Positions 1 through 10,636 of a DNA stretch of 64,000 bases are shown piece after piece. The stretch is from JAHFPN01 sp963765745. Its GTDB lineage: Bacteria > Pseudomonadota > Alphaproteobacteria > Rhizobiales > Xanthobacteraceae. Each line of letters opens with the position of its first letter. The first letter of the stretch is position 1. A program made the translations under genes and the position numbers. Below the pieces are notes generated by a model. The model ran no database searches and was not told the origin of the DNA. It saw only the letters and a list, made by a program, of their open reading frames with translations. The stretch is taken from NCBI GenBank assembly GCA_963765745.1, contig CAVXXM010000003.1, positions 620,001-684,000 of the forward strand. The letters run 5' to 3'.

Positions 1-17
1 TGAGCGCCGCGTATTCC

Positions 18-479
18 ATGCCCTCTTTCCGAACCATGCGGGCGGTCAAGCACTCGGCCTCCGAGATGTTCGATCTGGTAGCGGACGTGGACCGCTATCC
101 GGAATTCGTGCCGCTGTGCCAGCGGCTCTCCGTGCAGCGCAGGGCCGAGGGCGGGGAGGGCACGAAAATCCTGGAAGCGTCGATGACGATCGCCTATGGG
201 CCGCTGCATGAGACCTTCACGACCAAGGTGACGCTCGACAAGCCCAGGCTCGCGATCCTGGTCGAGTATCTCGACGGTCCGTTCGAGTATCTGGAGAACC
301 GCTGGCGATTCCGGCCCACGGGGGAGCACTCCTCCGAAGTCGATTTCTACATCGCCTATGAGTTTCGCTCGCGCGTGCTGGGTCTGGTCATGGGATCGGT
401 GTTCGACGCTGCTTTCCGGCGTTTCGCCGAGGCTTTCGAGCGCCGGGCCGACGAAATCTACCGGGTAAGCGGAGCTTAA
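18..479 (+). CDS. RatA/COQ10-like SRPBCC family protein
   Basis: A 153-residue single-domain START-like (SRPBCC) protein. The N-terminal stretch 'MFDLVADVDRYPEFVPLC' (about residues 15-32) is the hallmark of the RatA/COQ10 ubiquinone-binding family. In this family the helix-grip fold binds the quinone tail and supports respiratory electron transfer; E. coli RatA was first described as a ribosome-association toxin. In Rhizobiales this gene usually follows lipA, and the TGA at bases 1-3 may be the end of such an upstream gene, although that lies outside the window. There is no strong Shine-Dalgarno before the ATG, and an alternative ATG at 36 is less likely because family members start at the longer N-terminus. 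A quinone-binding role is favoured over a toxin role by inference. Confidence 0.85.
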   Translation: MPSFRTMRAVKHSASEMFDLVADVDRYPEFVPLCQRLSVQRRAEGGEGTKILEASMTIAYGPLHETFTTKVTLDKPRLAILVEYLDGPFEYLENRWRFRPTGEHSSEVDFYIAYEFRSRVLGLVMGSVFDAAFRRFAEAFERRADEIYRVSGA

Positions 480-495
480 GAACCGAGCTCTAGGT

Positions 496-518
496 TGAGC
501 CGAATCAGGACCGGCTCA
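496..518. other. Hairpin in the leader of the spermidine-synthase-like gene
   Basis: TGAGCCG (496-502) pairs perfectly with CGGCTCA (512-518) around a 9-base loop. The AGGA that best serves as ribosome-binding site for the ATG at 523 lies in this loop (507-510), so folding could modulate translation. Seven GC-rich base pairs can occur by chance in DNA of this composition. Confidence 0.3.
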
Positions 519-522
519 GCCC

Positions 523-2787
523 ATGACCTCGATCAGTCCCGCCCTATCCGCTGACAAAGCGCGCGGCGCCTTTTCCGCCAGCCTCCGTCTTGCCCCTGCG
601 CTCTACGCGGGGACGCTGTTTGCGTCGGCGCTCTTGCTGTTCGCGGTGCAGCCCATGTTCACCAAGATGGTGCTGCCGTATCTCGGCGGAGCCCCGGCGG
701 TCTGGTCGGTTGCCATGGTGTTCTTTCAGGGCGCGCTATTGGCCGGTTACGGCTATGCGCATCTCCTGGCGCGTACGCTGACGCCCGGCCGGGCCGCGAT
801 CGTGCATCTCATCGTGCTGGCTGGTGCCGCTATGACGCTCCCGATCGGGATCGTCGCCGGCTTCGGAAGTCCGCCGTCGTCGGGCATCGAGCTTTGGCTG
901 GTAGCCCTGTTTGCGGCCTCGATCGGACTGCCGTTCGTCGCGCTCTCGGCGAGTGCGCCGCTCTTGCAGAGCTGGTTCGCCGTTTCGGGTCACCACCAGG
1001 CAAAGAATCCCTACGTGCTCTATGCCGCCTCGAATCTCGGCTCGTTTGCGGCGCTCTTGTTCTATCCGTTCCTGCTCGAGCCGCTCGTCAGCCTGCACGG
1101 CCAGGCGCGCCTGTGGTCCGCGGGATTTGCCGTACTCGCCGTATTGATCGCGGTAGCCGGGTTGTTCGTGTCGCGTGTGACCGTGGTCCCGGCCGCACCT
1201 GCCAAAGCGGCACCGAAGCCGAGCATGGCCGAGCGCTTGGGCTGGACTGCGCTTGCAGCGATTCCTTCCGGTCTTGTCATCGCCGTCACCGCTCACATCA
1301 CCACCGACGTTGCGGCGGCGCCGTTCCTGTGGGTCGTTCCGCTTGCGCTGTATCTCCTCACGTTCGTTGCGTTGTTCCGCGAGCGGCCCTGGGTCGGCCA
1401 TGCGACGACCATCAAGCTCGTTCCGTTCGTGGTCGCCGCGCTCTCGATCAGTGTCTTGGGCGGCGACAAGGCGTTCTGGGTCACCACCATCGCGCTCAAT
1501 CTCGTCGGCTTCATCGTGCTCGCCATGCTCTGCCACGGCGAGCTCTATTTGCGGCGGCCGGCGCCGGCGCGGCTCACGGAATTCTATCTATGGGTTTCGT
1601 TCGGCGGCGTGCTCGGCGGAATTTTCGCCGGCCTGCTCGCGCCGTATCTCTTCAGCAGCACCTACGAATATCCGATCCTGATCGCGGCCGCGCTCCTCGT
1701 GCTCCCGGGCGCGTTCACGCAAGGCCGGTGGGGATTCCTGCGCGAGGCCGGGCCGGTGCTCGCACTCGCGGCGCTGGTCGCCGCGCCGGGAGTCTTGTTC
1801 GATGTGCAGGTGCCTGAATCCGCGAAGCTGCCGTTTCAGGTCGGGCTCGTCGCACTCGCCGGAATCATGCTGATTTATCGCCAACGGCCGGCGCGGCTAT
1901 TTTCGCTCGTCGTGCTCGCCTTCGTCGTAACCGGAATTTGGCAGCCCGGCCTGGCGCGGGTCGAGAATACGCGCAGCTTCTTCGGCGTGCACAAGGTGGT
2001 GGAGACCGCCGATGGCCGCCACCGGCTCCTGTTCCACGGCACCACGATCCATGGTGCCGACAAGGTGCGCGAGGCAGACGGCACGCTCGCGACCGGCCGG
2101 CCGGAGCCGCTGACCTATTATTATTTCGGCGGGCCGATCTCGGAGGCCGTCGATGCCGCGCGCGCGCGCCAGGGCAAGCTCCGCTCGGTAGCAGCGGTAG
2201 GGCTCGGGACCGGCAGCCTCGCTTGTCACATCAAGAACGGCGAGCGCTGGACTTTCTTCGAGATCGATCCGGAAGTGGCGCGCCTTGCGCGCAACCCGAA
2301 GCAGTTCCGGTTTATCAACGAGTGCGCGCCGCGGCTGCCAGTGGTGTTGGGCGACGCGCGGCTGACGCTTGCGGCGTCACGCGAGCGCTACGACCTGATT
2401 GTGCTCGACGCTTTTTCTTCCGACGCGATCCCGGTGCATCTGCTCACGCGCGAGGCGCTTCAGGGCTATCTGGCGCGGCTCAACCCGCGCGGGTTGATCG
2501 TGGTGCATATCTCCACCCGGCACATGGAGCTCGAGCAGGTGGTCGGCGCGGTCGCTGCGGCTGAAGGCCTGATCGCGATGGTCAAGCTCGACGACAAGGC
2601 CAATCAGTTGCTGAAGGACTACAAGGCGAACTCGCACGTGGCCGTGCTCGCGCGCACTCAATCCGACTTGCGTGCGCTGGTACGGAAGCCCGGCTGGAAG
2701 CGGATCGATCCCGGCCAGGTTATCGCTTGGACCGACGACTATTCCGACATTCTGGGCGCGATTCTGCGGAAAAAGCTCGGCCGCTAA
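523..2787 (+). CDS. Fused membrane/spermidine-synthase-like protein
   Basis: A 754-residue two-part protein. The first 470 or so residues form many hydrophobic segments with a transporter-like layout. The C-terminal third is a spermidine synthase/methyltransferase Rossmann fold, with the nucleoside-binding loop 'VGLGTGSLACH', the acidic strand 'FFEIDPEV', then 'VLGDARLTL' and 'YDLIVLDAFSSDAIP'. This architecture is known as 'fused MFS/spermidine synthase' and occurs in many proteobacteria, but its substrate has not been settled. The aminopropyl-transfer residues are only partly recognisable, so true spermidine synthesis is uncertain. It converges on the CinA gene, and the two stop codons overlap by 4 bases. 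Confidence 0.8.
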   Translation: MTSISPALSADKARGAFSASLRLAPALYAGTLFASALLLFAVQPMFTKMVLPYLGGAPAVWSVAMVFFQGALLAGYGYAHLLARTLTPGRAAIVHLIVLAGAAMTLPIGIVAGFGSPPSSGIELWLVALFAASIGLPFVALSASAPLLQSWFAVSGHHQAKNPYVLYAASNLGSFAALLFYPFLLEPLVSLHGQARLWSAGFAVLAVLIAVAGLFVSRVTVVPAAPAKAAPKPSMAERLGWTALAAIPSGLVIAVTAHITTDVAAAPFLWVVPLALYLLTFVALFRERPWVGHATTIKLVPFVVAALSISVLGGDKAFWVTTIALNLVGFIVLAMLCHGELYLRRPAPARLTEFYLWVSFGGVLGGIFAGLLAPYLFSSTYEYPILIAAALLVLPGAFTQGRWGFLREAGPVLALAALVAAPGVLFDVQVPESAKLPFQVGLVALAGIMLIYRQRPARLFSLVVLAFVVTGIWQPGLARVENTRSFFGVHKVVETADGRHRLLFHGTTIHGADKVREADGTLATGRPEPLTYYYFGGPISEAVDAARARQGKLRSVAAVGLGTGSLACHIKNGERWTFFEIDPEVARLARNPKQFRFINECAPRLPVVLGDARLTLAASRERYDLIVLDAFSSDAIPVHLLTREALQGYLARLNPRGLIVVHISTRHMELEQVVGAVAAAEGLIAMVKLDDKANQLLKDYKANSHVAVLARTQSDLRALVRKPGWKRIDPGQVIAWTDDYSDILGAILRKKLGR

Positions 2788-3278
2788 CGCGATCCGATCA
2801 ACTCTCCTAGCAATTCGAGGGCGGCGATCACCGATCGCCGCCGGACCTCGCCGCGGCCGAGATCGCCGAAACGGATTTCTTTGTGCAAAGTCTTGCCGCG
2901 TCGGGCTGCGGCGAAATGAACGAGCCCCACGGGCTTGTCCGCGCTGCCGCCACCGGGGCCGGCGATGCCGGTGACAGCCACGGTTACGCCGGCGCCGGAC
3001 TTCGCCAGCGCGCCCTCGGCCATGGCGCGCACGGTTTCGGCGCTTACGGCGCCGAAATTGCGCAGCGTCTCGATTGGCACGCCGAGCATCGTTGCCTTGG
3101 CCTGGTTCGAATAGGTGACATAGCCGCGATCCAGCACATCGGAAGATCCTGGAATTTCGGTGAGTGCAGCGCCGATCAGCCCGCCGGTGCAGGATTCGGC
3201 GAGCGCAAGCTTCAGCTTCAGGCGGCGGCAGGCCTCGAGGATTTTCGTGGCCGCAATGCGCAGTTCGTCGTCGATCAC
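2784..3278 (-). CDS. pncC: CinA C-terminal family nicotinamide-nucleotide amidase
   Basis: A 164-residue stand-alone CinA C-terminal domain, which deamidates nicotinamide mononucleotide to nicotinate mononucleotide in pyridine-nucleotide salvage. Family signatures are '[17 protein letters not shown]' near residue 25, carrying the catalytic Ser, and '[19 protein letters not shown]' near residue 100. There is no N-terminal molybdopterin-like (COG1058) domain, so this is the short PncC form. It starts with GTG at 3278, overlapping the ispDF stop in a GTGA junction, so the two are translationally coupled. Its 3' end overlaps the convergent upstream gene by 4 bases. Confidence 0.9.
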   Translation of the reverse strand: MIDDELRIAATKILEACRRLKLKLALAESCTGGLIGAALTEIPGSSDVLDRGYVTYSNQAKATMLGVPIETLRNFGAVSAETVRAMAEGALAKSGAGVTVAVTGIAGPGGGSADKPVGLVHFAAARRGKTLHKEIRFGDLGRGEVRRRSVIAALELLGELIGSR

Positions 3279-4459
3279 GGCGCGCCCCAGGGCAGCCGCA
3301 CCGTGGCGCTCGCCATCGCGGCGATGCCGTCGCCGCGGCCGAGGAAGCCGAGGCGCTCGGTGGTCGTTGCTTTCACGCCAACACGGCCGGGCTCGATCCC
3401 GGCGATCTGCGCGATGCGCTCACGCATGGCGTCGCGGTGCGGGCCGATCTTCGGCGATTCGCAGATCACGGTAACGTCGAGATGGGCGATGCGACCACCG
3501 CGTTGCTCGACGAGCGAAGCGGCGTGTGCGAGAAACCGGTCCGAGGACACGCCGCGCCAGCGCTCGTCGCTCGGCGGAAAATGCGCGCCGATATCGGCCT
3601 CGGCGATGGCGCCGAGCACTGCGTCGGTCAACGCATGCAATACAACGTCGGCGTCCGAATGACCGGTGAGGCCGCGCTCGTGCGGGATGCGTACGCCGCC
3701 CAGCATCACGTGATCGCCGGCACCGAAGGCGTGCACGTCGAAGCCGGTGCCGTGGCGGATGTCGGAGAGCGCCAGCGCGTCGAGCGCCTGCGCGCGCGCG
3801 AAGTCTTCGGGCTGCGTGAGCTTGAGATTTCCGGCCTCGCCCTCGAAAGTCGCGACCGCGATGCCGGCCCATTCCATGAGCGCGGCGTCATCGGAGAAAT
3901 CCTCGCGCCCGCCGGCCGCGGCGCGGCGATGCGCTTCGAGGAGCGGCGCGAACGCGAAGGCCTGCGGTGTTTGCACCGCGCGCAACTCATTGCGGTCGAG
4001 GGTGGCGGTGACCCGGCCGGTGCGATCCACGCGCTTGATCGTATCGGCGAGAGGAAGGACCGGGATGGCGGCGCCGGTCGCAGAGGCAGCCGCGATCGCG
4101 CGATCGACGAGCGCTGGCGAGGCGAACGGGCGTGCCGCGTCGTGAATGAGCACGAATTCGGGCGAGTGCGCCGCCACAGCCTCGAGACCGGCCTGCACCG
4201 AGCGTTGGCGGGTCGACCCGCCCTCGACAGGCGGCAGGCATTTGGAGAATTCTCCGGCCGCGGCTTGGAATTCGGTGGTGTGGTCCCTGTGGATAACTGG
4301 CTGCACCGCCTCGATCGCCCGATGGGTGGTGAAAAGCCGCAACGAGCGGCGCAAGATCGGCTCGCCGGAGAGTGCCCGGTATTGCTTGGGACGGCCGCCC
4401 ATGCGTTCGCCGCTGCCGGCGGCGACCACAATGGCGAAGGTGCGGAATTCGACGCCCAT
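3275..4459 (-). CDS. ispDF: Bifunctional IspD/IspF isoprenoid enzyme
   Basis: A fusion of two enzymes of the MEP pathway. The N-terminal half is 2-C-methyl-D-erythritol 4-phosphate cytidylyltransferase: '[17 protein letters not shown]' binds CTP and '[10 protein letters not shown]' is the second signature. The C-terminal half is 2-C-methyl-D-erythritol 2,4-cyclodiphosphate synthase: '[19 protein letters not shown]' and '[14 protein letters not shown]' supply the zinc ligands. The fusion is common in alphaproteobacteria. I chose the ATG at 4459 (394 residues), which follows AGAGG at a good distance and begins '[20 protein letters not shown]'; an upstream in-frame start at 4525 would add residues without family support. 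It is divergent from dusB and coupled to pncC. Confidence 0.93.
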   Translation of the reverse strand: MGVEFRTFAIVVAAGSGERMGGRPKQYRALSGEPILRRSLRLFTTHRAIEAVQPVIHRDHTTEFQAAAGEFSKCLPPVEGGSTRQRSVQAGLEAVAAHSPEFVLIHDAARPFASPALVDRAIAAASATGAAIPVLPLADTIKRVDRTGRVTATLDRNELRAVQTPQAFAFAPLLEAHRRAAAGGREDFSDDAALMEWAGIAVATFEGEAGNLKLTQPEDFARAQALDALALSDIRHGTGFDVHAFGAGDHVMLGGVRIPHERGLTGHSDADVVLHALTDAVLGAIAEADIGAHFPPSDERWRGVSSDRFLAHAASLVEQRGGRIAHLDVTVICESPKIGPHRDAMRERIAQIAGIEPGRVGVKATTTERLGFLGRGDGIAAMASATVRLPWGAP

Positions 4460-4573
4460 AAGACCTCTAGGTTGCCCCCTCGTGTAGTCAGGAGGCCGCG
4501 TTTGCCGATCTAGCCTAAAGAACATTTGGCGTCCTGCAGCGGAAGAAGTGACCTCTTGCAGCGCACCAATTAT

Positions 4574-4602
4574 TTGACTAAGATATGAGCAAGTAAATGA
4601 TA
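4574..4602 (+). promoter_or_regulatory. Possible promoter for dusB-ntrBC
   Basis: The divergent ispDF/dusB spacer is conspicuously AT-rich. TTGACT (4574-4579) matches the -35 consensus at five of six positions and is followed after 17 bases by a poor -10 (ATGATA, 4597-4602). The downstream operon starts with GTG at 4635. The -10 is weak, so this is only a candidate. Confidence 0.35.
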
Positions 4603-4634
4603 GCCTAAATTATGGGCAGGTTGCGAGGATCGAC

Positions 4635-5681
4635 GTGGCCCACGGCTCTCCAGGACACTCCGGCTTCAGGGTCGGGGGTTTCACGATCGGACCGCAGCGG
4701 CTGCCGAACCGCGTTCTTCTCGCCCCCATGGCGAGCATCACCGATCTCCCGTTTCGGAAAGTGGCGGCGCGCTTTGGCGCCGGCCTCGTCGTCTCGGAGA
4801 TGATCGCGAGCGAATGGCTCGCTGAAGGCGATCCTGCGGCCGCGCTCCGAGCCGAGAGCGAGGGCGTTGGCTTGCATGTGGTTCAGCTCGCGGGCTGCGA
4901 GGCGCGTTGGCTGGCGCAGGGCGCGCGCGTGGCCGAGGCCGCCGGCGCCGACATCATCGACATCAACATGGGTTGCCCGGCCAAGCACGTGACATCGGGT
5001 CAAGCCGGCGCGGCGCTGCTGCGCGACCTCGATCACGCGACCAAGTTGATCGAAGCGACGATCGACGCCGTGCGTATTCCAGTCACGCTGAAGATGCGTC
5101 TCGGCTGGGACGACAACTCGATCGTCGCACCGGAGCTCGCCCGGCGTGCGGAATCCGCCGGCGTCGCCATGATCAGTGTGCACGGCCGCACCCGTTGCCA
5201 GTTCTATCAGGGCCGCGCCGACTGGAGTGCGATCGCGCGCGTGAAGGCCGCGGTGAGTATTCCCGTCGTCGCCAATGGCGATCTCCAAACTTATGACGAT
5301 GCGCGCGCGATGTTAGAGGCGTCCGGTGCCGATGCGGTGATGGTCGGTCGTGCCGCCCGCGGCCGGCCCTGGTTCCCTGGACAGATCGCAAAATTCCTCG
5401 AGGCCGGTGTCCGCCCGGCCGATCCTTCGGTCCAGGTTCAACGCGACGTTCTTTTGGAACTCTACGACGCGTGGCTTTCGCACTACGGCTCCATGCGCGG
5501 CATTCGGGAGGCGCGGAAGCATGTCGGTTGGGCGCTCGAAGCCCTGGCCGTCTCGTGCGGCCGTTCCGCCGACTGGACTAGGGTCTGGCGCGGGCGTCTG
5601 GTCACTGAGACCAATCCCGCGCTCGTAGCGCGCGGTATCCGCGAAGCGTTCGATGACGTCGAGTGGAAGGCGGCCGCATGA
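4635..5681 (+). CDS. dusB: tRNA-dihydrouridine synthase DusB (NifR3)
   Basis: A 348-residue flavin (FMN) enzyme that reduces specific uridines in tRNA to dihydrouridine. Visible signatures are '[22 protein letters not shown]', '[21 protein letters not shown]' with the catalytic Cys, '[11 protein letters not shown]', '[18 protein letters not shown]' and '[18 protein letters not shown]'. It starts with GTG at 4635 behind GAGGA (4625-4629). It is the first gene of the nifR3-ntrB-ntrC arrangement known from Rhodobacter, Azospirillum and rhizobia, and its TGA overlaps the ntrB ATG (ATGA), so expression is coupled to nitrogen control. Confidence 0.95.
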   Translation: MAHGSPGHSGFRVGGFTIGPQRLPNRVLLAPMASITDLPFRKVAARFGAGLVVSEMIASEWLAEGDPAAALRAESEGVGLHVVQLAGCEARWLAQGARVAEAAGADIIDINMGCPAKHVTSGQAGAALLRDLDHATKLIEATIDAVRIPVTLKMRLGWDDNSIVAPELARRAESAGVAMISVHGRTRCQFYQGRADWSAIARVKAAVSIPVVANGDLQTYDDARAMLEASGADAVMVGRAARGRPWFPGQIAKFLEAGVRPADPSVQVQRDVLLELYDAWLSHYGSMRGIREARKHVGWALEALAVSCGRSADWTRVWRGRLVTETNPALVARGIREAFDDVEWKAAA

Positions 5682-6814
5682 TCGTCGCGACAGCCACCCG
5701 CGCGAGTCCGAGCGGCTTCGGCCTTGCCGATGCAGTGCTCAATGCCTTGCCGCATCCGGTCGTCACCGTCGGCCCGGACGGCAATATCGTCGATGCCAAT
5801 GTAGCAGCGGAAACCTTTTTCGAAGTGGGCGCCCCGGTGTTGCGGCGGCACCGAATCCACGAGTTCGTACCTTTCGGTAGCCCCTTACTTGCGCTGCTCG
5901 ACCAGGTGCGCCGCCGCGGCGCGGCGGTGAATGAATACCGGGTTGATCTCGGTACGCCGCGCAATGGCGGCGAGCGTATCGTCGATATCCACGTCGCTCC
6001 CGTGCCGGAGCGGCCGGATCACGTGGTCCTGGTGCTGCAAGAACGGACCATGGCCGACAAGATCGACCGGCAGCTGACGCACCGGGGGGCCGCACGTTCG
6101 GTGACGGCGCTAGCGTCCATGCTGGCGCACGAGATCAAGAATCCGCTCTCCGGCATCCGCGGCGCGGCACAGCTCCTGGAACAGGCCGCCGCCGACGAGG
6201 ATCGGGTGCTTACGCGACTGATTTGCGAAGAAGCCGATCGCATCGTGGCGCTCGTCGATCGCATGGAAGTGTTTTCCGACGAGCGGCCGGTGGAGCGGGA
6301 GGCGGTCAATATCCATGCCGTGCTCGAGCACGTAAAGCGGCTCGCGGCTTCCGGCTTCGCGCGCCGTGTCCGCATCGTCGAAGAATATGACCCATCCTTG
6401 CCGCCGGTCTTCGCCAACCGCAACCAGCTCGTCCAAGTGTTTCTGAACCTTGTGAAAAACGCCGCCGAGGCGGTCGAGGGCATGGCCGACGGCGAGATCG
6501 CGCTCACCACCGCATTCCGGCCGGGCGTGCGTCTCACGGTGCCGGGTTCCACTGCCCGTGTCAGCCTGCCGCTCGAATTCTGCGTGCGCGACAACGGCCC
6601 CGGCGTGCCCGACGACCTGATGCCGCACCTGTTCGATGCGTTCGTGACGACGAAGCCGAGCGGTACCGGGCTCGGCCTGGCGCTGGTCGCCAAGATCGTC
6701 GGCGACCACGGCGGCATCGTCGAATGCGACAGCCAGCCGCGCCGCACCATCTTCCGCGTATTGATGCCCGTGTACGAGCCGGCCGGCACGCCGGCGCGGG
6801 CGGGGGAGGCCTAG
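5678..6814 (+). CDS. ntrB: Nitrogen regulation sensor kinase NtrB
   Basis: A cytoplasmic histidine kinase that phosphorylates NtrC when nitrogen is limiting, under control of PII proteins. From the ATG at 5678 it has 378 residues: an N-terminal PAS domain (about 15-115), a HisKA domain with the phospho-accepting His at about residue 151 in '[19 protein letters not shown]', and an ATPase domain with N box '[14 protein letters not shown]' and G boxes 'VRDNGPGVP' and '[13 protein letters not shown]'. There is no transmembrane segment, as expected for NtrB. The chosen start forms ATGA with the dusB stop and has GAAGG upstream; a GTG at 5663 is also possible. The ntrC gene begins 4 bases downstream. 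Confidence 0.95.
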   Translation: MIVATATRASPSGFGLADAVLNALPHPVVTVGPDGNIVDANVAAETFFEVGAPVLRRHRIHEFVPFGSPLLALLDQVRRRGAAVNEYRVDLGTPRNGGERIVDIHVAPVPERPDHVVLVLQERTMADKIDRQLTHRGAARSVTALASMLAHEIKNPLSGIRGAAQLLEQAAADEDRVLTRLICEEADRIVALVDRMEVFSDERPVEREAVNIHAVLEHVKRLAASGFARRVRIVEEYDPSLPPVFANRNQLVQVFLNLVKNAAEAVEGMADGEIALTTAFRPGVRLTVPGSTARVSLPLEFCVRDNGPGVPDDLMPHLFDAFVTTKPSGTGLGLALVAKIVGDHGGIVECDSQPRRTIFRVLMPVYEPAGTPARAGEA

Positions 6815-6818
6815 CGCC

Positions 6819-8261
<1,443 letters not shown>

Positions 8262-8288
8262 AGACGCCTGCCTACCCGGGAAGCGTTA

Positions 8289-8305
8289 TTGGCGCTCCTG
8301 TTGCC
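8289..8305 (+). promoter_or_regulatory. Candidate sigma-54 promoter upstream of ntrYX
   Basis: TTGGCGC (8289-8295) and TTGCC (8301-8305) resemble the -24/-12 elements of a sigma-54 promoter. The invariant GG (8291-8292) and GC (8303-8304) are separated by exactly 10 bases, the required spacing. It lies in the 127-base gap between ntrC and ntrY, about 75 bases before the expected ntrY leader. The -24 box deviates from TGGCACG at two positions. I did not find a convincing paired NtrC-binding palindrome nearby. If real, it would let NtrC activate the paralogous NtrYX system. Confidence 0.42.
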
Positions 8306-8388
8306 GCTGTCACATTTTTGCACCAGTGTTGTTCCAAGGCATCAGGGCTGGCGGCGAGCCTTGAGACCACTGCATTCCGGCGGGGCGT

Positions 8389-10635
8389 ATGAGCGTCGAT
8401 AAAGACACCAATGAACGCGGCCAGGCCGCCGAATTCCCGAGGCCAAGGCTGGGCGTGTCCCGGTTTTTTGCGCCGATCGCGGTTGTACTGGCGCTGATCT
8501 CGGCGTTGATCACGTTCCTCGTTCTTACCGGCCTGACCCCGGTCCCCCCGACCCACAATGTCGTGGTCGGCGTGCTGCTCGGCAACGCAGCCATGGTCGC
8601 GTTGCTGGCGATGATCGTCGCCTGGGAAATCTGGGCCTTGTTCCGCGCTCGCCGGCGCGGCCGGGCCGCGGCGCGGCTGCACGTGCGGATCGTCGTTCTA
8701 TTCGGGATCGTCGCCGTCGTCCCTGCGATCCTGGTCGCGGTGATTGCCAGCATCACGCTCGATCGCGGCCTCGACCGGTGGTTCTCTTTGCGTACGCGCG
8801 CCATCATCGGCGATGCGGTCGTGATCGCCCAGACCTATGTGCGCGAACATGCGTTCGGAATCCGCGCTGAAGTGGTCGCCTTGGCCGATGACCTGTCGCG
8901 GATTCAGAACATCTTTCAGGAGAACCGCGAGCGATTTCGTCAGATTCTGAGCGCCCAGGCCCAGGTTCGCGGCCTGCCAGCCGTGATGCTGATCGGGCCC
9001 GAGCTCAATGTCATCGAGCGCGCGCAGGTTCAGTATCCGCGCGAGTTTCTGGTGCCGAGCAATCTGGCAATTCGCGACGCAACATCCGCGCGCCCGGTCG
9101 TCTATCTCCCCGAGGAGGCCGACTACGTGAGCGCCGTGGTCCCGCTCGCTGGCTATGAGAACACTTATCTTTATGTCGCGCGGCCGATCGATCCGCAGGT
9201 CGTGCAGTATCTCCGGACCACGCAGGCCAGCGCCGCTGAATTTGCGAGTCTGGAGGAGCGGCGTCTTGGCGTACAGGTTGCGTTCGCGCTCATGTACGCG
9301 GTGATCGCCATGATCCTGCTCCTGTCGGCGGTCTGGCTCGGAATCAATTTCGCGAACCGGTTGGTCGCGCCGATCCGGCGCCTGATCACGGCGGCGAATC
9401 TGGTGGCTTCGGGCAATCTGTTCGTGCAGGTGCCGGTGCGCCGGGCCGAGGGCGATCTCGCGAATCTGGGCGAGTCGTTCAACACCATGACGCAGGAACT
9501 GCGCTCGCAGCACGACGATATCGTGCGCGCCCGCGATCAGATCGATCAGCGCCGCCGTTTCACCGAGGCGGTGCTCGCCGGGGTGGGGGCGGGCGTCATC
9601 GGCCTCGACCCCGAAGGCCGGATCACGATCTTGAACCGCTCGGCGGGCCAGATCGTCGGGCGGGGCGAGGCCGATCTCATCGGCGTGCCGGTCATCGACG
9701 TCATGCCCGAGCTCGCGGGGCTGGTCGCCGAAGCGCTGGCCGGCTCTTCTCGCGTCCAGGGCACGACGCAGCTGGTGCGCGGCGGCCGCGAACGGACGAT
9801 CAATGTGCGCGTGACCACCGAGCAATCGCGCGAATCCGAGCATGGTTACGTGATCACGCTCGACGACATCACGGAGCTCGTCGTCGCCCAGCGCAGCTCG
9901 GCCTGGGCCGATATCGCGCGGCGCATCGCGCACGAGATCAAGAACCCGCTCACCCCGATCCAACTTTCAGCGGAACGGCTCCGCCGCAAATACGGCAAGG
10001 TGCTGCTGGAGGATCGCGAAGTGTTCGAGCAATGCACCGACACCATCATCCGTCAGGTCGGCGACATCGGACGGATGGTCGACGAGTTCTCGTCCTTCGC
10101 GCGGACGCCCAAGCCCGTGGTCGAGCGGCAAGATCTCGCGGAGACGATTCGCCAGGTGGTATTCCTCATGCGCGTTGGCCAGCCCGACATCGTGTTCGAC
10201 GTGGAGCTGCCGAACCGCGCGGTGCCGGCGCAATTCGACCGCCGGCTGATCTCGCAGGCGCTCACCAACATCGTGAAGAACGCGATCGAGGCGATCGGGG
10301 CCTTGCCGGCGGCCGAGCGCGGCGAGGGCCGCATTCTGCTTCGTCTCGGGCAAGACAGCGGTGACGCGGTCGTCGATGTGATCGACAATGGGGTGGGGCT
10401 TCCGGCGGATGGCCGCGAGCGGCTCTTGGAGCCCTATGTCACGACGCGGGAGAAGGGTACCGGCCTCGGCCTTGCGATCGTTGGCAAGATTCTCGAGGAG
10501 CACGGCGGCCGCGTCGAGCTTTACGACGCACCTTCGGTCGCGGAAGGCGGGCGCGGGGCCTGGGTCCGGCTGCGGTTCGCGATCGACGGCGCAATAGCGA
10601 CGCCGGCGGCCAGCGCGGTATTGGGGGCTGGTTGA
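8389..10635 (+). CDS. ntrY: Transmembrane nitrogen sensor kinase NtrY
   Basis: A 748-residue membrane histidine kinase. Three hydrophobic segments lie in the first 130 residues, and a long extracytoplasmic region is closed by a fourth segment near residue 305. A HAMP domain ('NRLVAPIRRLITAANLVASG'), a PAS domain, a HisKA domain with '[20 protein letters not shown]' and an ATPase domain ('NIVKNAIEAIG', 'VIDNGVGLP', 'GTGLGLAIVGKIL') follow. NtrY pairs with NtrX and in alphaproteobacteria links nitrogen metabolism, redox state and envelope functions. It follows ntrC after 127 bases containing a possible sigma-54 promoter, and ntrX starts 1 base after its stop. Confidence 0.95.
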   Translation: MSVDKDTNERGQAAEFPRPRLGVSRFFAPIAVVLALISALITFLVLTGLTPVPPTHNVVVGVLLGNAAMVALLAMIVAWEIWALFRARRRGRAAARLHVRIVVLFGIVAVVPAILVAVIASITLDRGLDRWFSLRTRAIIGDAVVIAQTYVREHAFGIRAEVVALADDLSRIQNIFQENRERFRQILSAQAQVRGLPAVMLIGPELNVIERAQVQYPREFLVPSNLAIRDATSARPVVYLPEEADYVSAVVPLAGYENTYLYVARPIDPQVVQYLRTTQASAAEFASLEERRLGVQVAFALMYAVIAMILLLSAVWLGINFANRLVAPIRRLITAANLVASGNLFVQVPVRRAEGDLANLGESFNTMTQELRSQHDDIVRARDQIDQRRRFTEAVLAGVGAGVIGLDPEGRITILNRSAGQIVGRGEADLIGVPVIDVMPELAGLVAEALAGSSRVQGTTQLVRGGRERTINVRVTTEQSRESEHGYVITLDDITELVVAQRSSAWADIARRIAHEIKNPLTPIQLSAERLRRKYGKVLLEDREVFEQCTDTIIRQVGDIGRMVDEFSSFARTPKPVVERQDLAETIRQVVFLMRVGQPDIVFDVELPNRAVPAQFDRRLISQALTNIVKNAIEAIGALPAAERGEGRILLRLGQDSGDAVVDVIDNGVGLPADGRERLLEPYVTTREKGTGLGLAIVGKILEEHGGRVELYDAPSVAEGGRGAWVRLRFAIDGAIATPAASAVLGAG

Positions 10636-10636
10636 A

